Source: Ghiorsea sp. (GTDB taxonomy: Bacteria > Pseudomonadota > Zetaproteobacteria > Mariprofundales > Mariprofundaceae). Taken from it: DNA of 15,557 bases. Made by a program: the position numbers and the translations under genes. The stretch lies in NCBI GenBank assembly GCA_030950765.1, contig JAUZQX010000039.1, positions 1-15,557 on the forward strand, read 5' to 3'. The number at the start of each line of letters is the position of its first letter. The first letter of the stretch is position 1. Positions 1-8,500 of the stretch are shown in pieces. Under the pieces are notes generated by a model that worked only from the letters and a program-made list of their open reading frames with translations, ran no database searches and was not told the origin of the DNA.

Positions 1-29
1 TGAAAAACAGAGTCAGTGGTTGCTGACAT
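1..29 (-). CDS. Start of an unidentified gene downstream of pilC (partial)
   Basis: An ATG at 29-27 opens a frame that runs off the left edge. The visible residues are MSATTDSVF. It begins 14 bp after the pilC stop on the same strand, so it would be the next gene of the pilus operon. In many proteobacteria the gene after pilC is pilD (prepilin peptidase/methylase), which makes pilD the leading guess from context only. Nine residues cannot identify a family, and no clear Shine-Dalgarno sequence lies in the short gap. Confidence 0.35.
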
Positions 30-43
30 GATAGATGGCTACT

Positions 44-1240
44 TTATACCACCGAAGCCATCATGAAGATGGGTAGGTACATCGCAATCACCAAACCGCC
101 AATCACAACACCCAAGAACGCCATAATGGCAGGTTCCATCAAAGCTGTCATATTATCAACGGCGGTATCCACTTCTTCTTCATAGAAATCAGCAATTTTT
201 CCCAACATTTCTTCCATAGCACCTGTTTGCTCACCAATACCAATCATTTGTGTTACCATGATAGGAAAAACACCACTTTCTTCGAGTGGTTGGCTTAGCG
301 ATTGACCTTGGCTGATAGATTCTTTGGCATTGACGACCGCCTCCTCAATCACCGCATTACCTGATGTTTCTGCCACGGTGTCCATGGCTTCAAGAATAGG
401 TACACCTGCGGCACTGAGTGTTGAAAATGTACGTGTGAAACGTGCAACAGCACCTTTGCGAAGCACATCACCAATGGCTGGTAGGTTAAGCAAAAGTTTA
501 TCCAACTGGTAGTTCCCAGCTGGTGTTTTATAGATAGCTTTAACGGCAGCAATGAGAGCGATAGGAACACCAAATACCAAGTACCAATACTCTACAAAAC
601 CATCAGATATTGCCATAACAATTTGTGTCGGTGCAGGCAGCTCGGCACCAAATCCTGCAAACATTTCTGCGAAAATAGGAACCACAAAAATCATCAAAAT
701 AGACGTCACAATAAAGGAAATAACCAAGATAGATGCTGGATAAACCATGGCTGATTTGACTTTGGCTTTGAGGGATAATGATTTTTCTTTATATTCACAA
801 ATACGTAAAAGAATAGTGTCTAAGATACCACCTTTTTCACCTGCCTCAACCAAAGAACAGGTAAGGCGGTCAAAGTCATTAGGAAATTTACGTAATGTTT
901 CACCAAAAGGACAACCACTTTCGAGTTCCGTTTGAATACCATTAAATAGTTTGAGTAAACCTTTGTGGTCGGTACCTTTTTGTAATAATTCAAAACATTG
1001 TACCAAGGGTAAACCCGCATTAATCATGGTGGACAGTTGGCGAAAGAATATACTGATGTCTTTCTCGGTAACTTTTGGGTCGCCGCCAATGTTAATTTCT
1101 ATAGGTTTTTTCTTTACCTTGATATCGGCAAGGCTTTGCCTGCGCAATGTGGCAACAGCGACATCTTTGTTAACCGCTTCAAATTCACCTTTAACTTCTC
1201 TTCCCTGTCTGTTTTTTGCAGTATAAACGAATGTTGGCAT
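44..1240 (-). CDS. pilC: Type IV pilus inner-membrane platform protein PilC
   Basis: This is the 398-residue polytopic platform protein of the type IV pilus machine, which couples the cytoplasmic PilB motor to pilin assembly in the inner membrane. Two T2SF (GspF-type) domains are visible at about residues 66-189 and 269-391. The second includes the typical stretch GVPILEAMDTVAETSGN and the motif IGIGEQTG near 333-340. Hydrophobic segments lie at about 168-192, 218-236 and 370-393, the usual three-segment topology. Length is normal for PilC. The ATG lies one base after the pilB stop, with AGGAGA inside the end of pilB as ribosome binding site, so translation is probably coupled to pilB. A GspF protein of a type II secretion system is the alternative. 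The MPTFVYTAKNRQGREVKGE start and the pairing with a PilB-type ATPase favour PilC. Confidence 0.93.
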   Translation of the reverse strand: MPTFVYTAKNRQGREVKGEFEAVNKDVAVATLRRQSLADIKVKKKPIEINIGGDPKVTEKDISIFFRQLSTMINAGLPLVQCFELLQKGTDHKGLLKLFNGIQTELESGCPFGETLRKFPNDFDRLTCSLVEAGEKGGILDTILLRICEYKEKSLSLKAKVKSAMVYPASILVISFIVTSILMIFVVPIFAEMFAGFGAELPAPTQIVMAISDGFVEYWYLVFGVPIALIAAVKAIYKTPAGNYQLDKLLLNLPAIGDVLRKGAVARFTRTFSTLSAAGVPILEAMDTVAETSGNAVIEEAVVNAKESISQGQSLSQPLEESGVFPIMVTQMIGIGEQTGAMEEMLGKIADFYEEEVDTAVDNMTALMEPAIMAFLGVVIGGLVIAMYLPIFMMASVV

Positions 1241-1241
1241 A

Positions 1242-2939
1242 TCAATCTCCTACGGTGGTGCGTAAGCACTCTTCTAGTGTGAGAACACCTTCTTTTACTT
1301 TGTTCAGTGCCGCCATGCGTAATGTTTTAACACCTTCACCAATGGCAATTTCATTAATTTCATCTGAATTCCTGCCAGCATACACTGCATCACGAATATT
1401 GTCTGAGACGGGCATCACTTGATAAATACCAACGCGCCCCTTGTAGCCAGTGCCATTGCAAATGCTACAACCTTTACCTTGCATGGGTGTGAAAGTATCT
1501 AAATCTTCTTTTTTTAGACCTGCATCAAGCAAGGCATGTGGGTCAAGTTTAAGGGGTTCAGCGCATTCGCCGCAGGTTCTCCGACCCAAACGTTGTGCAG
1601 TGACCATGTTTACAGCAGAGCCTACAAGAAAGGATTCAATGCCCATATTCACCATGCGTGTCATGGTGGAAGGGGCATCATTGGTATGCAAAGTCGCAAG
1701 CACCAAGTGACCTGTGAGTGCCGCTTTAATACCAATCGCTGCAGTATCATAATCTCGAATCTCACCAATCAAAATCACATCAGGATCTTGGCGTAAGAAA
1801 GACTTAAGTGCAGCAGGGAAATCCATGCCAATGGCAGGGTTAACGTTCACTTGATTAATACCCATGAAGTTGAATTCCACAGGATCTTCGGCGGTACAAA
1901 TATTGATGCTAGGTTTATTCACTTCAGCCACGGCAGAGTATAGACTCACTGTTTTACCTGAACCAGTGGGTCCTGTGACCAATACCATGCCGTAAGGAAG
2001 TTGCACGGTTTCTTGGAATATTTTTAAGTCATCAGGTTCATAACCTAACTTGGTTAAATCGGTTTGTAAGTTGGATTGATCCAAAAGCCGCATCACAACT
2101 TTTTCGCCAAAAAGTGTAGGTAATACAGAGACACGGAAATCGACAGTCTTGGCCTTGGATAATCTTAGCTTCATCCTACCATCTTGGGGCACTCTGCGCT
2201 CGGTAATATCAAGTTTGGCTTGAATTTTTAAACGAGATACAAGTGCGTCACGCATATTCATCGGTGGGCGCATGATTTCTTGCAACACCCCATCAACACG
2301 GTAGCGCACGCGCAGGACTTTTTCATAAGGTTCAATATGAATATCGGATGCGCCACGTTTGATGGCATCCAATAGAATCAAGTTGACCAGCTTAACTACA
2401 GGCGCTTCTTCACTGGCTGAAGCTAGGGTATTTTCATCAGACTGAAATTCTTCGGCTTCGATAACAGACATGTCATCAGCACCCATTTCAGCCATAACAT
2501 CTTCAAGCTCTTGTCCCGATTGACTGATTTCTTCAAGCTTGGCAATTAACTCAGTTTCACGGACAATGACCACATCAATTTGGCTGCCAGCAATAAAAGC
2601 CATTTCATCCATGCTGTTGATGTCATAAGGGTCAGCGACTGCGAGGGTGATGACATTACCTTTACGCTTGACAGGGATAGCGTGGTTTTTAAGCATGATA
2701 TCAACAGGAATTTTGGTAAGTTCTGTATCAATGTCTAAATTTTTAAGCTCAATGGCAGGGCGACCAAAAGTTTGGCTGATAAATTTCACAAGTTCATTTT
2801 CGGTAAAAACACCAGCTTTGACCAAGGATGCAGTTAATGATTCTCCATTTAACTTCATGTTTTTCATAGCTTCTTCAAGCTGTTCTTGGGTGATGGCATT
2901 TTTACGTAATAAAATATCACCTAAACGTGTTTTTCTCAT
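1242..2939 (-). CDS. pilB: Type IV pilus assembly ATPase PilB
   Basis: This is the hexameric cytoplasmic ATPase that powers pilus extension by acting on PilC. At 565 residues it is standard length. An MshEN/T2SSE N-terminal domain covers about 1-150 and is followed by an acidic linker near 145-180. The ATPase core shows Walker A GPTGSGKT at 323-330, an Asp-rich box around EDPVE (351-355), Walker B in PDVILIGEIRD at 386-396, and a His box TGHLVLATLHTN at 409-420. Two CxxC pairs (Cys456/459 and Cys491/494) match the zinc-binding site of PilB/GspE proteins, which most PilT retraction ATPases lack. The ATG follows the aroE stop by one base, with GGGGGA six bases upstream as ribosome binding site. 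It forms a tight pair with pilC. GspE is the main alternative, but the MshEN domain and this neighbour favour PilB. Confidence 0.95.
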   Translation of the reverse strand: MRKTRLGDILLRKNAITQEQLEEAMKNMKLNGESLTASLVKAGVFTENELVKFISQTFGRPAIELKNLDIDTELTKIPVDIMLKNHAIPVKRKGNVITLAVADPYDINSMDEMAFIAGSQIDVVIVRETELIAKLEEISQSGQELEDVMAEMGADDMSVIEAEEFQSDENTLASASEEAPVVKLVNLILLDAIKRGASDIHIEPYEKVLRVRYRVDGVLQEIMRPPMNMRDALVSRLKIQAKLDITERRVPQDGRMKLRLSKAKTVDFRVSVLPTLFGEKVVMRLLDQSNLQTDLTKLGYEPDDLKIFQETVQLPYGMVLVTGPTGSGKTVSLYSAVAEVNKPSINICTAEDPVEFNFMGINQVNVNPAIGMDFPAALKSFLRQDPDVILIGEIRDYDTAAIGIKAALTGHLVLATLHTNDAPSTMTRMVNMGIESFLVGSAVNMVTAQRLGRRTCGECAEPLKLDPHALLDAGLKKEDLDTFTPMQGKGCSICNGTGYKGRVGIYQVMPVSDNIRDAVYAGRNSDEINEIAIGEGVKTLRMAALNKVKEGVLTLEECLRTTVGD

Positions 2940-2940
2940 G

Positions 2941-3843
2941 TTATGTCCCCCAGCCAGGCAGGTCTAATGGCTGTCGTGCTAGCTGACGCTCTACCCAGTG
3001 TAGTGACTCTAACCCATCTGGCAAGTTGATGTGTCCAGATTGTATATCATCGTGATGCCAAAAAGCGAACGAAGCAATGCCTTGGGCAATCAACATCGGT
3101 AAACCATCGGCTGTGTGGTAACCACCTGATGAAGCTGTCAAAGTGAAAGCTGTGTTGCCTTTAGGTTTGTAAACGGCATCAATTGCGACACCACCACCTG
3201 TGATGGAGAAAGGAAATACATCATCTTGTTGTAAACCGATGCTGGTTGTATTAATAATCGTTTTACACTGTGTGCAAGCTTGGTTTATATCATCTTGTTG
3301 CCAAGCAAGGCGTATGATTTCAATGGCGTACTTGTCTTTAGACTGGTAAATAAGTTGCTCTACACGTTCGACACTACGGTTACACACATAAATTTTCTTT
3401 GCACCCGCTTGGGCAAGTGCATGAATCACAGCTTTGGCTGTTCCGCCTGCGCCAAACAGTAACACGGGTGCGTTGCTAACATCCGCCTGAAGCCCTTGCA
3501 ATACAGCGGCAAAACCTTGCCAGTCCGTATTCGTAGCAACCCACTCATTTTCACTTCGTTTGATGGTATTTACAGCACCAATCATACGGGCATCAGCATC
3601 AGCCTTAACCAAATGTAATGCTGTTTCTTTGTGGGGCACTGTAATATTAAGACCTTGAATGTGGGCAGCATGTAGACCAAGTAGTGCTAAATTAAGGGTA
3701 TCAGGAAGCACATGAAAGGGGGTGTAAATTGCATCCTGCTTCGTCTGTTGTAGGAAATGGTTTTGAAAAAGCGGTGATAGTGAGTGGCTTATGGGGTCAC
3801 CAATGATGCCATATAAAGATGTTTTTCCACGGATTACAGTCAT
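2941..3843 (-). CDS. aroE: Shikimate dehydrogenase
   Basis: The enzyme reduces 3-dehydroshikimate to shikimate with NADPH, step four of aromatic amino acid synthesis, in the cytosol. The N-terminal substrate domain has SHSLSP at 19-24 (shikimate-binding serines), NITVPHKE at 66-73 with the catalytic Lys72, and NTDWQG at 105-110 with the paired Asp107. The Rossmann domain has GAGGTAKA at 131-138 and NRSVER at 155-160, in the place of the NRTxxR motif that contacts the NADP phosphate. DGLPMLIAQG at 246-255 is the conserved late substrate motif. At 300 residues it is longer than the usual ~270-280, with a C-terminal tail from about residue 275 that I do not recognise. No Shine-Dalgarno precedes the ATG, although a promoter-like sequence ends just before it. 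It is followed by pilB after one base. Confidence 0.95.
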   Translation of the reverse strand: MTVIRGKTSLYGIIGDPISHSLSPLFQNHFLQQTKQDAIYTPFHVLPDTLNLALLGLHAAHIQGLNITVPHKETALHLVKADADARMIGAVNTIKRSENEWVATNTDWQGFAAVLQGLQADVSNAPVLLFGAGGTAKAVIHALAQAGAKKIYVCNRSVERVEQLIYQSKDKYAIEIIRLAWQQDDINQACTQCKTIINTTSIGLQQDDVFPFSITGGGVAIDAVYKPKGNTAFTLTASSGGYHTADGLPMLIAQGIASFAFWHHDDIQSGHINLPDGLESLHWVERQLARQPLDLPGWGT

Positions 3844-3849
3844 ATTCTA

Positions 3850-3878
3850 AACGTAGATCAATCCAAGATCATTGTCAA
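3850..3878 (-). promoter_or_regulatory. Possible sigma-70-type promoter for aroE-pilB-pilC
   Basis: In the 44-bp gap between cobT and aroE, TTGACA (3878-3873, a perfect -35) is followed after 17 bases by TACGTT (3855-3850, three of six matches to TATAAT). A transcript starting about seven bases after this -10 would begin at or next to the aroE ATG at 3843. That fits the absence of a ribosome binding site there and would make a leaderless message. The weak -10 keeps this tentative. Confidence 0.35.
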
Positions 3879-3887
3879 AAAGTGTAA

Positions 3888-4925
3888 CTAAATAGGGTCT
3901 TTATCACTTACGCTGGCACTTTCAAAAGTTGCCATATCACGGTGCAAAGCAATCGAAGATTGTAATAAAGGTAAGGCAAGTGCAGCGCCCGAACCTTCGC
4001 CTAGGCGTAATTGTAGGTTAATCAATGGAGAGAGTTGTAGTTTTTTAAGTGCAAGTGCGTGCCCCTGCTCTTGGGATTGGTGGCTGGCAAACATCCATTG
4101 CTGAATATCTTTTTCTTGTTGCTGTGCTGCAAGTGCTGCTGCGGTTGTGATAAAGCCATCAAGCAAGATAGGGATACCTTGTTCTGCTGCTTCTAGGTAG
4201 AAACCTGTAATGGCTGCAATTTCTAAGCCGCCAACTTGTGCCAAGTAGGCTTGTGGTTGTATGTGTTCGGCTTGGATACGATTGAGCGCTTGTTGTACAA
4301 TGTGTATTTTGTGCATTTGGGTTTTGGTATCGATGCCTGTGCCGCAGCCTACAATATCTTCGGGTTTATTGTTGGTAAATAAACAAATAAGACAGGCGCT
4401 AGCTGTGGTATTACCAATACCCATATCACCTGCAATGAGGATATTTGCACCATTGTTTATTGCTTTTATGGCTTCTTGTCTGCCAACTTGCATGGCTTGG
4501 ACGCAGGCATCCATTGTCATTGCAGGTTCTGTTTTAAGGTTAGCTGTACCTGCGCAAACCTTGGCATGGACGATGCCAGAGATGTTGGATGTATCCAATA
4601 ATACACCGACATCAACAATAGAGAGTGTTGCAGAAGCTTGTTTTGCCAAAACATTAATAGCTGCTCCGCCCTGACTAAAGTTTTTGAGCATTTCTGCCGT
4701 AACCACAGATGGAAATGCAGAGATTCCTTCTTGGGTCACACCGTGGTCAGCAGCAAAAACAGCGATGTGGGGCACAAGTATATCAGGGATATGTTTACCT
4801 TGGCGTGCGGCAAACCAACAAGCTATATCTTCTAGTTTGCCCAGTGAACCTTGAGGTTTGGTTAGTCTGTCTTGATGGTTGCGAGCTTCCTGCGCAATGT
4901 CAGCATTCCATGCGTGAATGGTCAT
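3888..4925 (-). CDS. cobT: Nicotinate-nucleotide--dimethylbenzimidazole phosphoribosyltransferase CobT
   Basis: CobT transfers phosphoribose from nicotinate mononucleotide to dimethylbenzimidazole, giving alpha-ribazole phosphate, the activated lower ligand of cobalamin. The 345 residues match the usual ~350. Conserved blocks are TKPQGSLGKLE at 22-32, FAADHGVTQEGISAFP at 57-72, GDMGIGNTTAS at 166-176, VGCGTGID at 192-199 and RLGEGSGAA at 307-315. The Glu310 in the last block corresponds to the catalytic base described for Salmonella CobT. The ATG lies 18 bp after the stop of the small exported protein upstream, and no Shine-Dalgarno is evident. The N-terminus WNADIAQEA fits the family, so I keep this start. 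It is separated from the other cobalamin genes of the window (cbiB, cobD) by two unrelated exported proteins. Confidence 0.95.
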   Translation of the reverse strand: MTIHAWNADIAQEARNHQDRLTKPQGSLGKLEDIACWFAARQGKHIPDILVPHIAVFAADHGVTQEGISAFPSVVTAEMLKNFSQGGAAINVLAKQASATLSIVDVGVLLDTSNISGIVHAKVCAGTANLKTEPAMTMDACVQAMQVGRQEAIKAINNGANILIAGDMGIGNTTASACLICLFTNNKPEDIVGCGTGIDTKTQMHKIHIVQQALNRIQAEHIQPQAYLAQVGGLEIAAITGFYLEAAEQGIPILLDGFITTAAALAAQQQEKDIQQWMFASHQSQEQGHALALKKLQLSPLINLQLRLGEGSGAALALPLLQSSIALHRDMATFESASVSDKDPI

Positions 4926-4943
4926 ACTAAGATAATTCAGGCA

Positions 4944-5480
4944 TTACTTGCTTGCAGATAACCAAGTATTGATTTCATCGAACATAGGATGTTTAGGGTA
5001 TTTACTTACAAATGTTTGCAAATGTTCACGACCTTTCGCTTCATCACCATTTTGTGCATAACACGATGCCAAAGCAAGCAGTGTATTGGCTTTGAGCATG
5101 TCGTTGTTGGTTGATTTGAGTAGGCTTTCAAAAGCTGCTGTGCCTTTTTGTGGCGTGTCGGACTCACAAAGTTTGGTGCCATCTTCAAATTGTTTCACAT
5201 CATTACGAAATGCAGAGTCGGATGAAAGGTCACCTTCCCAGTGGGGTTTAAGCGCACTTTCAGTGGTTTGAGCGCCACGAACACCGATGACAGCCGTTGC
5301 TGTAGAATTGGCAGTATGTTTACGTGGGATGAAACTTTTAATTTTTCCCCAAAGAGAGCTAAAGAATGAACTTTCAGATTTAACGACTTGATATGTACTA
5401 CCTTTGTCGGTGCTCTCTGCTGCTGTTGCTTGACTCGAAATAAGTCCGAATGATAAGAAAATGATAATGAGGTATTTCAT
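4944..5480 (-). CDS. Small exported protein with FecR-like motif and TPR-like C-terminus
   Basis: I do not recognise this 178-residue protein as a named family. A Sec signal peptide is clear: Lys2, a hydrophobic core (LIIIFLSFGLI) and a cleavage site after ATA at about residue 20. No lipobox cysteine is present, so the product should be periplasmic or secreted. Residues 61-70 read ATAVIGVRGA, resembling the conserved TAVxGVRGT strand of FecR-type domains, but the rest of such a domain is not evident. Residues 113-165 look like one or two TPR/Sel1-like helical hairpins (AAFESLL, ANTLLALASCYAQNGDEAKGREHL, KYPKHP). Two cysteines (105 and 140) could form a disulfide. It starts 67 bp after the giant exported gene with a good AAAGGAG eight bases before the ATG, and cobT follows after 18 bp. 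A partner role for the giant protein is inference from adjacency and shared TPR content. Confidence 0.8.
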   Translation of the reverse strand: MKYLIIIFLSFGLISSQATAAESTDKGSTYQVVKSESSFFSSLWGKIKSFIPRKHTANSTATAVIGVRGAQTTESALKPHWEGDLSSDSAFRNDVKQFEDGTKLCESDTPQKGTAAFESLLKSTNNDMLKANTLLALASCYAQNGDEAKGREHLQTFVSKYPKHPMFDEINTWLSASK

Positions 5481-5488
5481 GGTTGGTT

Positions 5489-5495
5489 CTCCTTT
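5489..5495 (-). promoter_or_regulatory. Ribosome binding site of the small exported gene
   Basis: AAAGGAG lies eight bases before the ATG at 5480. Together with the signal peptide that begins at this Met, it fixes the start. It is among the strongest ribosome binding sites in the window, suggesting that the small protein is translated well independently of the giant gene upstream. Confidence 0.7.
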
Positions 5496-5547
5496 AGTTG
5501 CGGAAATCTAGTTGTTTTGATATGTAAGTATGTGACTTGCATCATGC

Positions 5548-8500
5548 TTATTGGTGCAGCAAGAACGTCAATTGTTCATAACGTTTTGGGATTTGATCGT
5601 CAATCACAGTTGCTTCATCAAATACCACTTTGGCTTGTCGCACATCACCCATTTTATAATATACCATCGCAATATTCACTTTAATATCAGCATTGTTGGG
5701 AGCTATGATGATGGCTTGCTGATACATGGTCAATGCTTTTGGATAATCTTGTTGGATGTAATGAATGTTACCAAGATTGTTGAGTGCGGCAACGTTATCA
5801 GGCTCTTTTTGATGTATGTTTTCTAACTCTCGCTCTGCCTGCTCATGTAATCCGTTGCGTGCATAAATCACAGCGATTTGCATTTGTGCTTGGGTATTAC
5901 TGGCATCAAGCGCCAACATGATTCGATAAGGACGAACCTGACGTTCAAGTGCTTTGATTGCCAGCATAGCCCATTCTTTATGAATTTTATTACCCACAGT
6001 GTTTTGGTCTGGAATAGTTAAAGCAAAGTTTGCAGGCGGTAGAGTTACAGGCGGGTAACTCTCCCAAGCTTGTGTCAAAGGCATGATTTTCATCTTAGCT
6101 TGTTTGCCATACAGGTGATATTTTCGTGCACCTTCTGCCCATGCTTCATTAAAGCTTGAAGCAATAAGTGTCGCTTCTAGTGGAATCCAAACCTGACCAT
6201 CGATAATGGCTAAAGCTTCATCGTTAAGACTGATAGATGCACGGCGAGATTCAGGTACACCTGTATTGAACATCATCAATAGATGTTGGGGCACATCTAG
6301 AATGGCAGTTTCTATGCCTAAGTTTGCCAAAGCGGCAGCCAATAGAATGGATAAGTCATCACAATCACCGCTGCGCTGCCTTAGTGTTTCACGTGGGAAC
6401 TGTATGGTATCGAGTTGGGTTGCGCCCAATTTTCCATACGGTGTATTGGGGTCAACCAAGTATTTGATACCGTAAGCGGATAAACCATCGTATACGGTCA
6501 TGGCTTTGGCAACACGTGGGTTCACAGCGCTACCTTTGGGTGCATAAGTATTGACCAATTGGCGAACAAAGACAGCCAAAGCATCATCTTTGGGTGTTGC
6601 AAAGGAACCAACCATCGCCAACTTATCCCAGACAATCGCATTTTTACCATAAATAGTCATGGACTCCTGGCGCGTATCAAGATGGGGTTTGCCCGACAAA
6701 TAATATTCGGCGCGAACTTCACTTTGCACACCTGTATCTTCATCAATGCCCAAAATACGGTTGTTAAATGCAGCAAGCAATGGCACTTCAACTTCACCAT
6801 TGGCTGGCACACGTTCGACCACGGTGGTTGTAGGGAAGTCCATATATTCCTTTACAAAGAAGGATATTTTTACGTTGGTATAATCAACCCCAGCAGGGTT
6901 ATTTATTTTCAAAGTTGCCACGGGTACATCTGTGTACTGTTTGTAAGCAGCTGAAAATATTTGTGAGAATTGTGGTGAGTTCAATTTTAAACCAACCACA
7001 TTGCCGCCTGCGTCGGCGGAACGTTTTTTCTGTAAATATGCAGTGTTCAATTGTAAGCGGTACTTTGCATTGTCGGGTGCAAGTACAAGCGCTTTTTCAA
7101 AAGCGGTAATGGCTAAATCAAAAGATTGGCGTGCTAGGTAGATATTACCGCTTAAGATGAGTGGTGCAGGATTGCGCACATCCAATAACATGGCTTTGTC
7201 TGTCGTCGCAATGGCTTCATTATACATGTGATTATCAATATAAGCTTTACTTAAAGCAAGATAGACATCCATGTTTGCTTCTTCAATACGCATGGCTTTT
7301 TTCAATGTAGCAATGCTTGCTGGAATCATACCACGTGCACTTTGCACTTCTGCCAAGACCAAGTGTGCATCAATGGATGATGGGTCAATTTTGAGTGCTT
7401 CAAGCGCATGAATATCAGCTTCAACCATTTTACCCATCGCGATAGCTGCACGCGCCAAGCCTAACTGGGCTGTGATATTTGTTTTATCGATAGCCACTGC
7501 ACGTTCATAATGGTTGCGTGTACAAGGCAAGTCTTTCTTAGTCTCGCAAGCAGTTGCTAACCTGATGTGGACATCAAAATTATTGTCATCCACAGCATTG
7601 GCTTTGACAAGGAACTCAGTTTCTCGTGCAGGTTGGTTCAGCTTGGCATACGCATTGGCCATAGATAACCAAATATTGGCATTATCAGGATCGGTTTGTC
7701 CTGCTTTGGCTAACATGGCTAAGGCTAAAGGCGCTTTTCCTTCTGCGAGCGCAACTTGTCCTAAGATATAATAGGAGGTGCTTTTTAATTCAGAAATACC
7801 CGACATGCGTGTTGCCAATGAACGTGCATCTGTAAGATTATTTTTTGTTAAGTGTAGTTTGGCAAGCTCAGGTAAGGCTTGTTGATGTTTGGCATTAAGA
7901 GACAATGCGCGTTCATAAGCAACAATAGCATCATCATACATTTTATACTTGGTATATGTTCTGGCGATTTCAAGCCAAGAGTCAATATTGTTGCCCGCCA
8001 ATTGTGTCGCGAGAAGCAGCTCGGCAGTCGCATCTTTATCGGCTCCCAGCTTAAAGTTGGCATCGGCAAGTGCCAAGTGCCAAGTGGGTGATGTTGGTTC
8101 AAGGTGTACGGCTTGGCTCAGGTAATAAATAGCACTAGGCACATCATCAAGTTGCATCAGTGCGTATGCGGATAGGCTGTATAGGTAAGCATCGACCTTA
8201 CCGCTGGTTTCCGCATTGTCGACCAAAGACTTCACATCCAACCAAGCTTCTTTTTGCATCAAAGCTTCAGCTTGAAGATAAATGGACTGTTGTTGCCATG
8301 CAGCAAACTGAGCCAGTTTTCTAAATGTAAAACTTGCCTCATCAAAGCTATGCAATGCCATCTGTGTTTTGCCAAGGTATAACCATGCCTCTGCTTGCTT
8401 AGGGTTGGCTAATGTTGCTTCACTCAATAAGTCTAAGGCATGCTCGTAATCATGCGCTATAAAAGCACGGTAACCCAACCAAAAACCATCTTGATAAATG

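Noticed and set aside
5481..5547. A terminator or promoter in the 67-bp gap between the giant and small exported genes
   Set aside because: No GC-rich stem with a T run and no convincing -35/-10 pair were found; only the ribosome binding site is clear.
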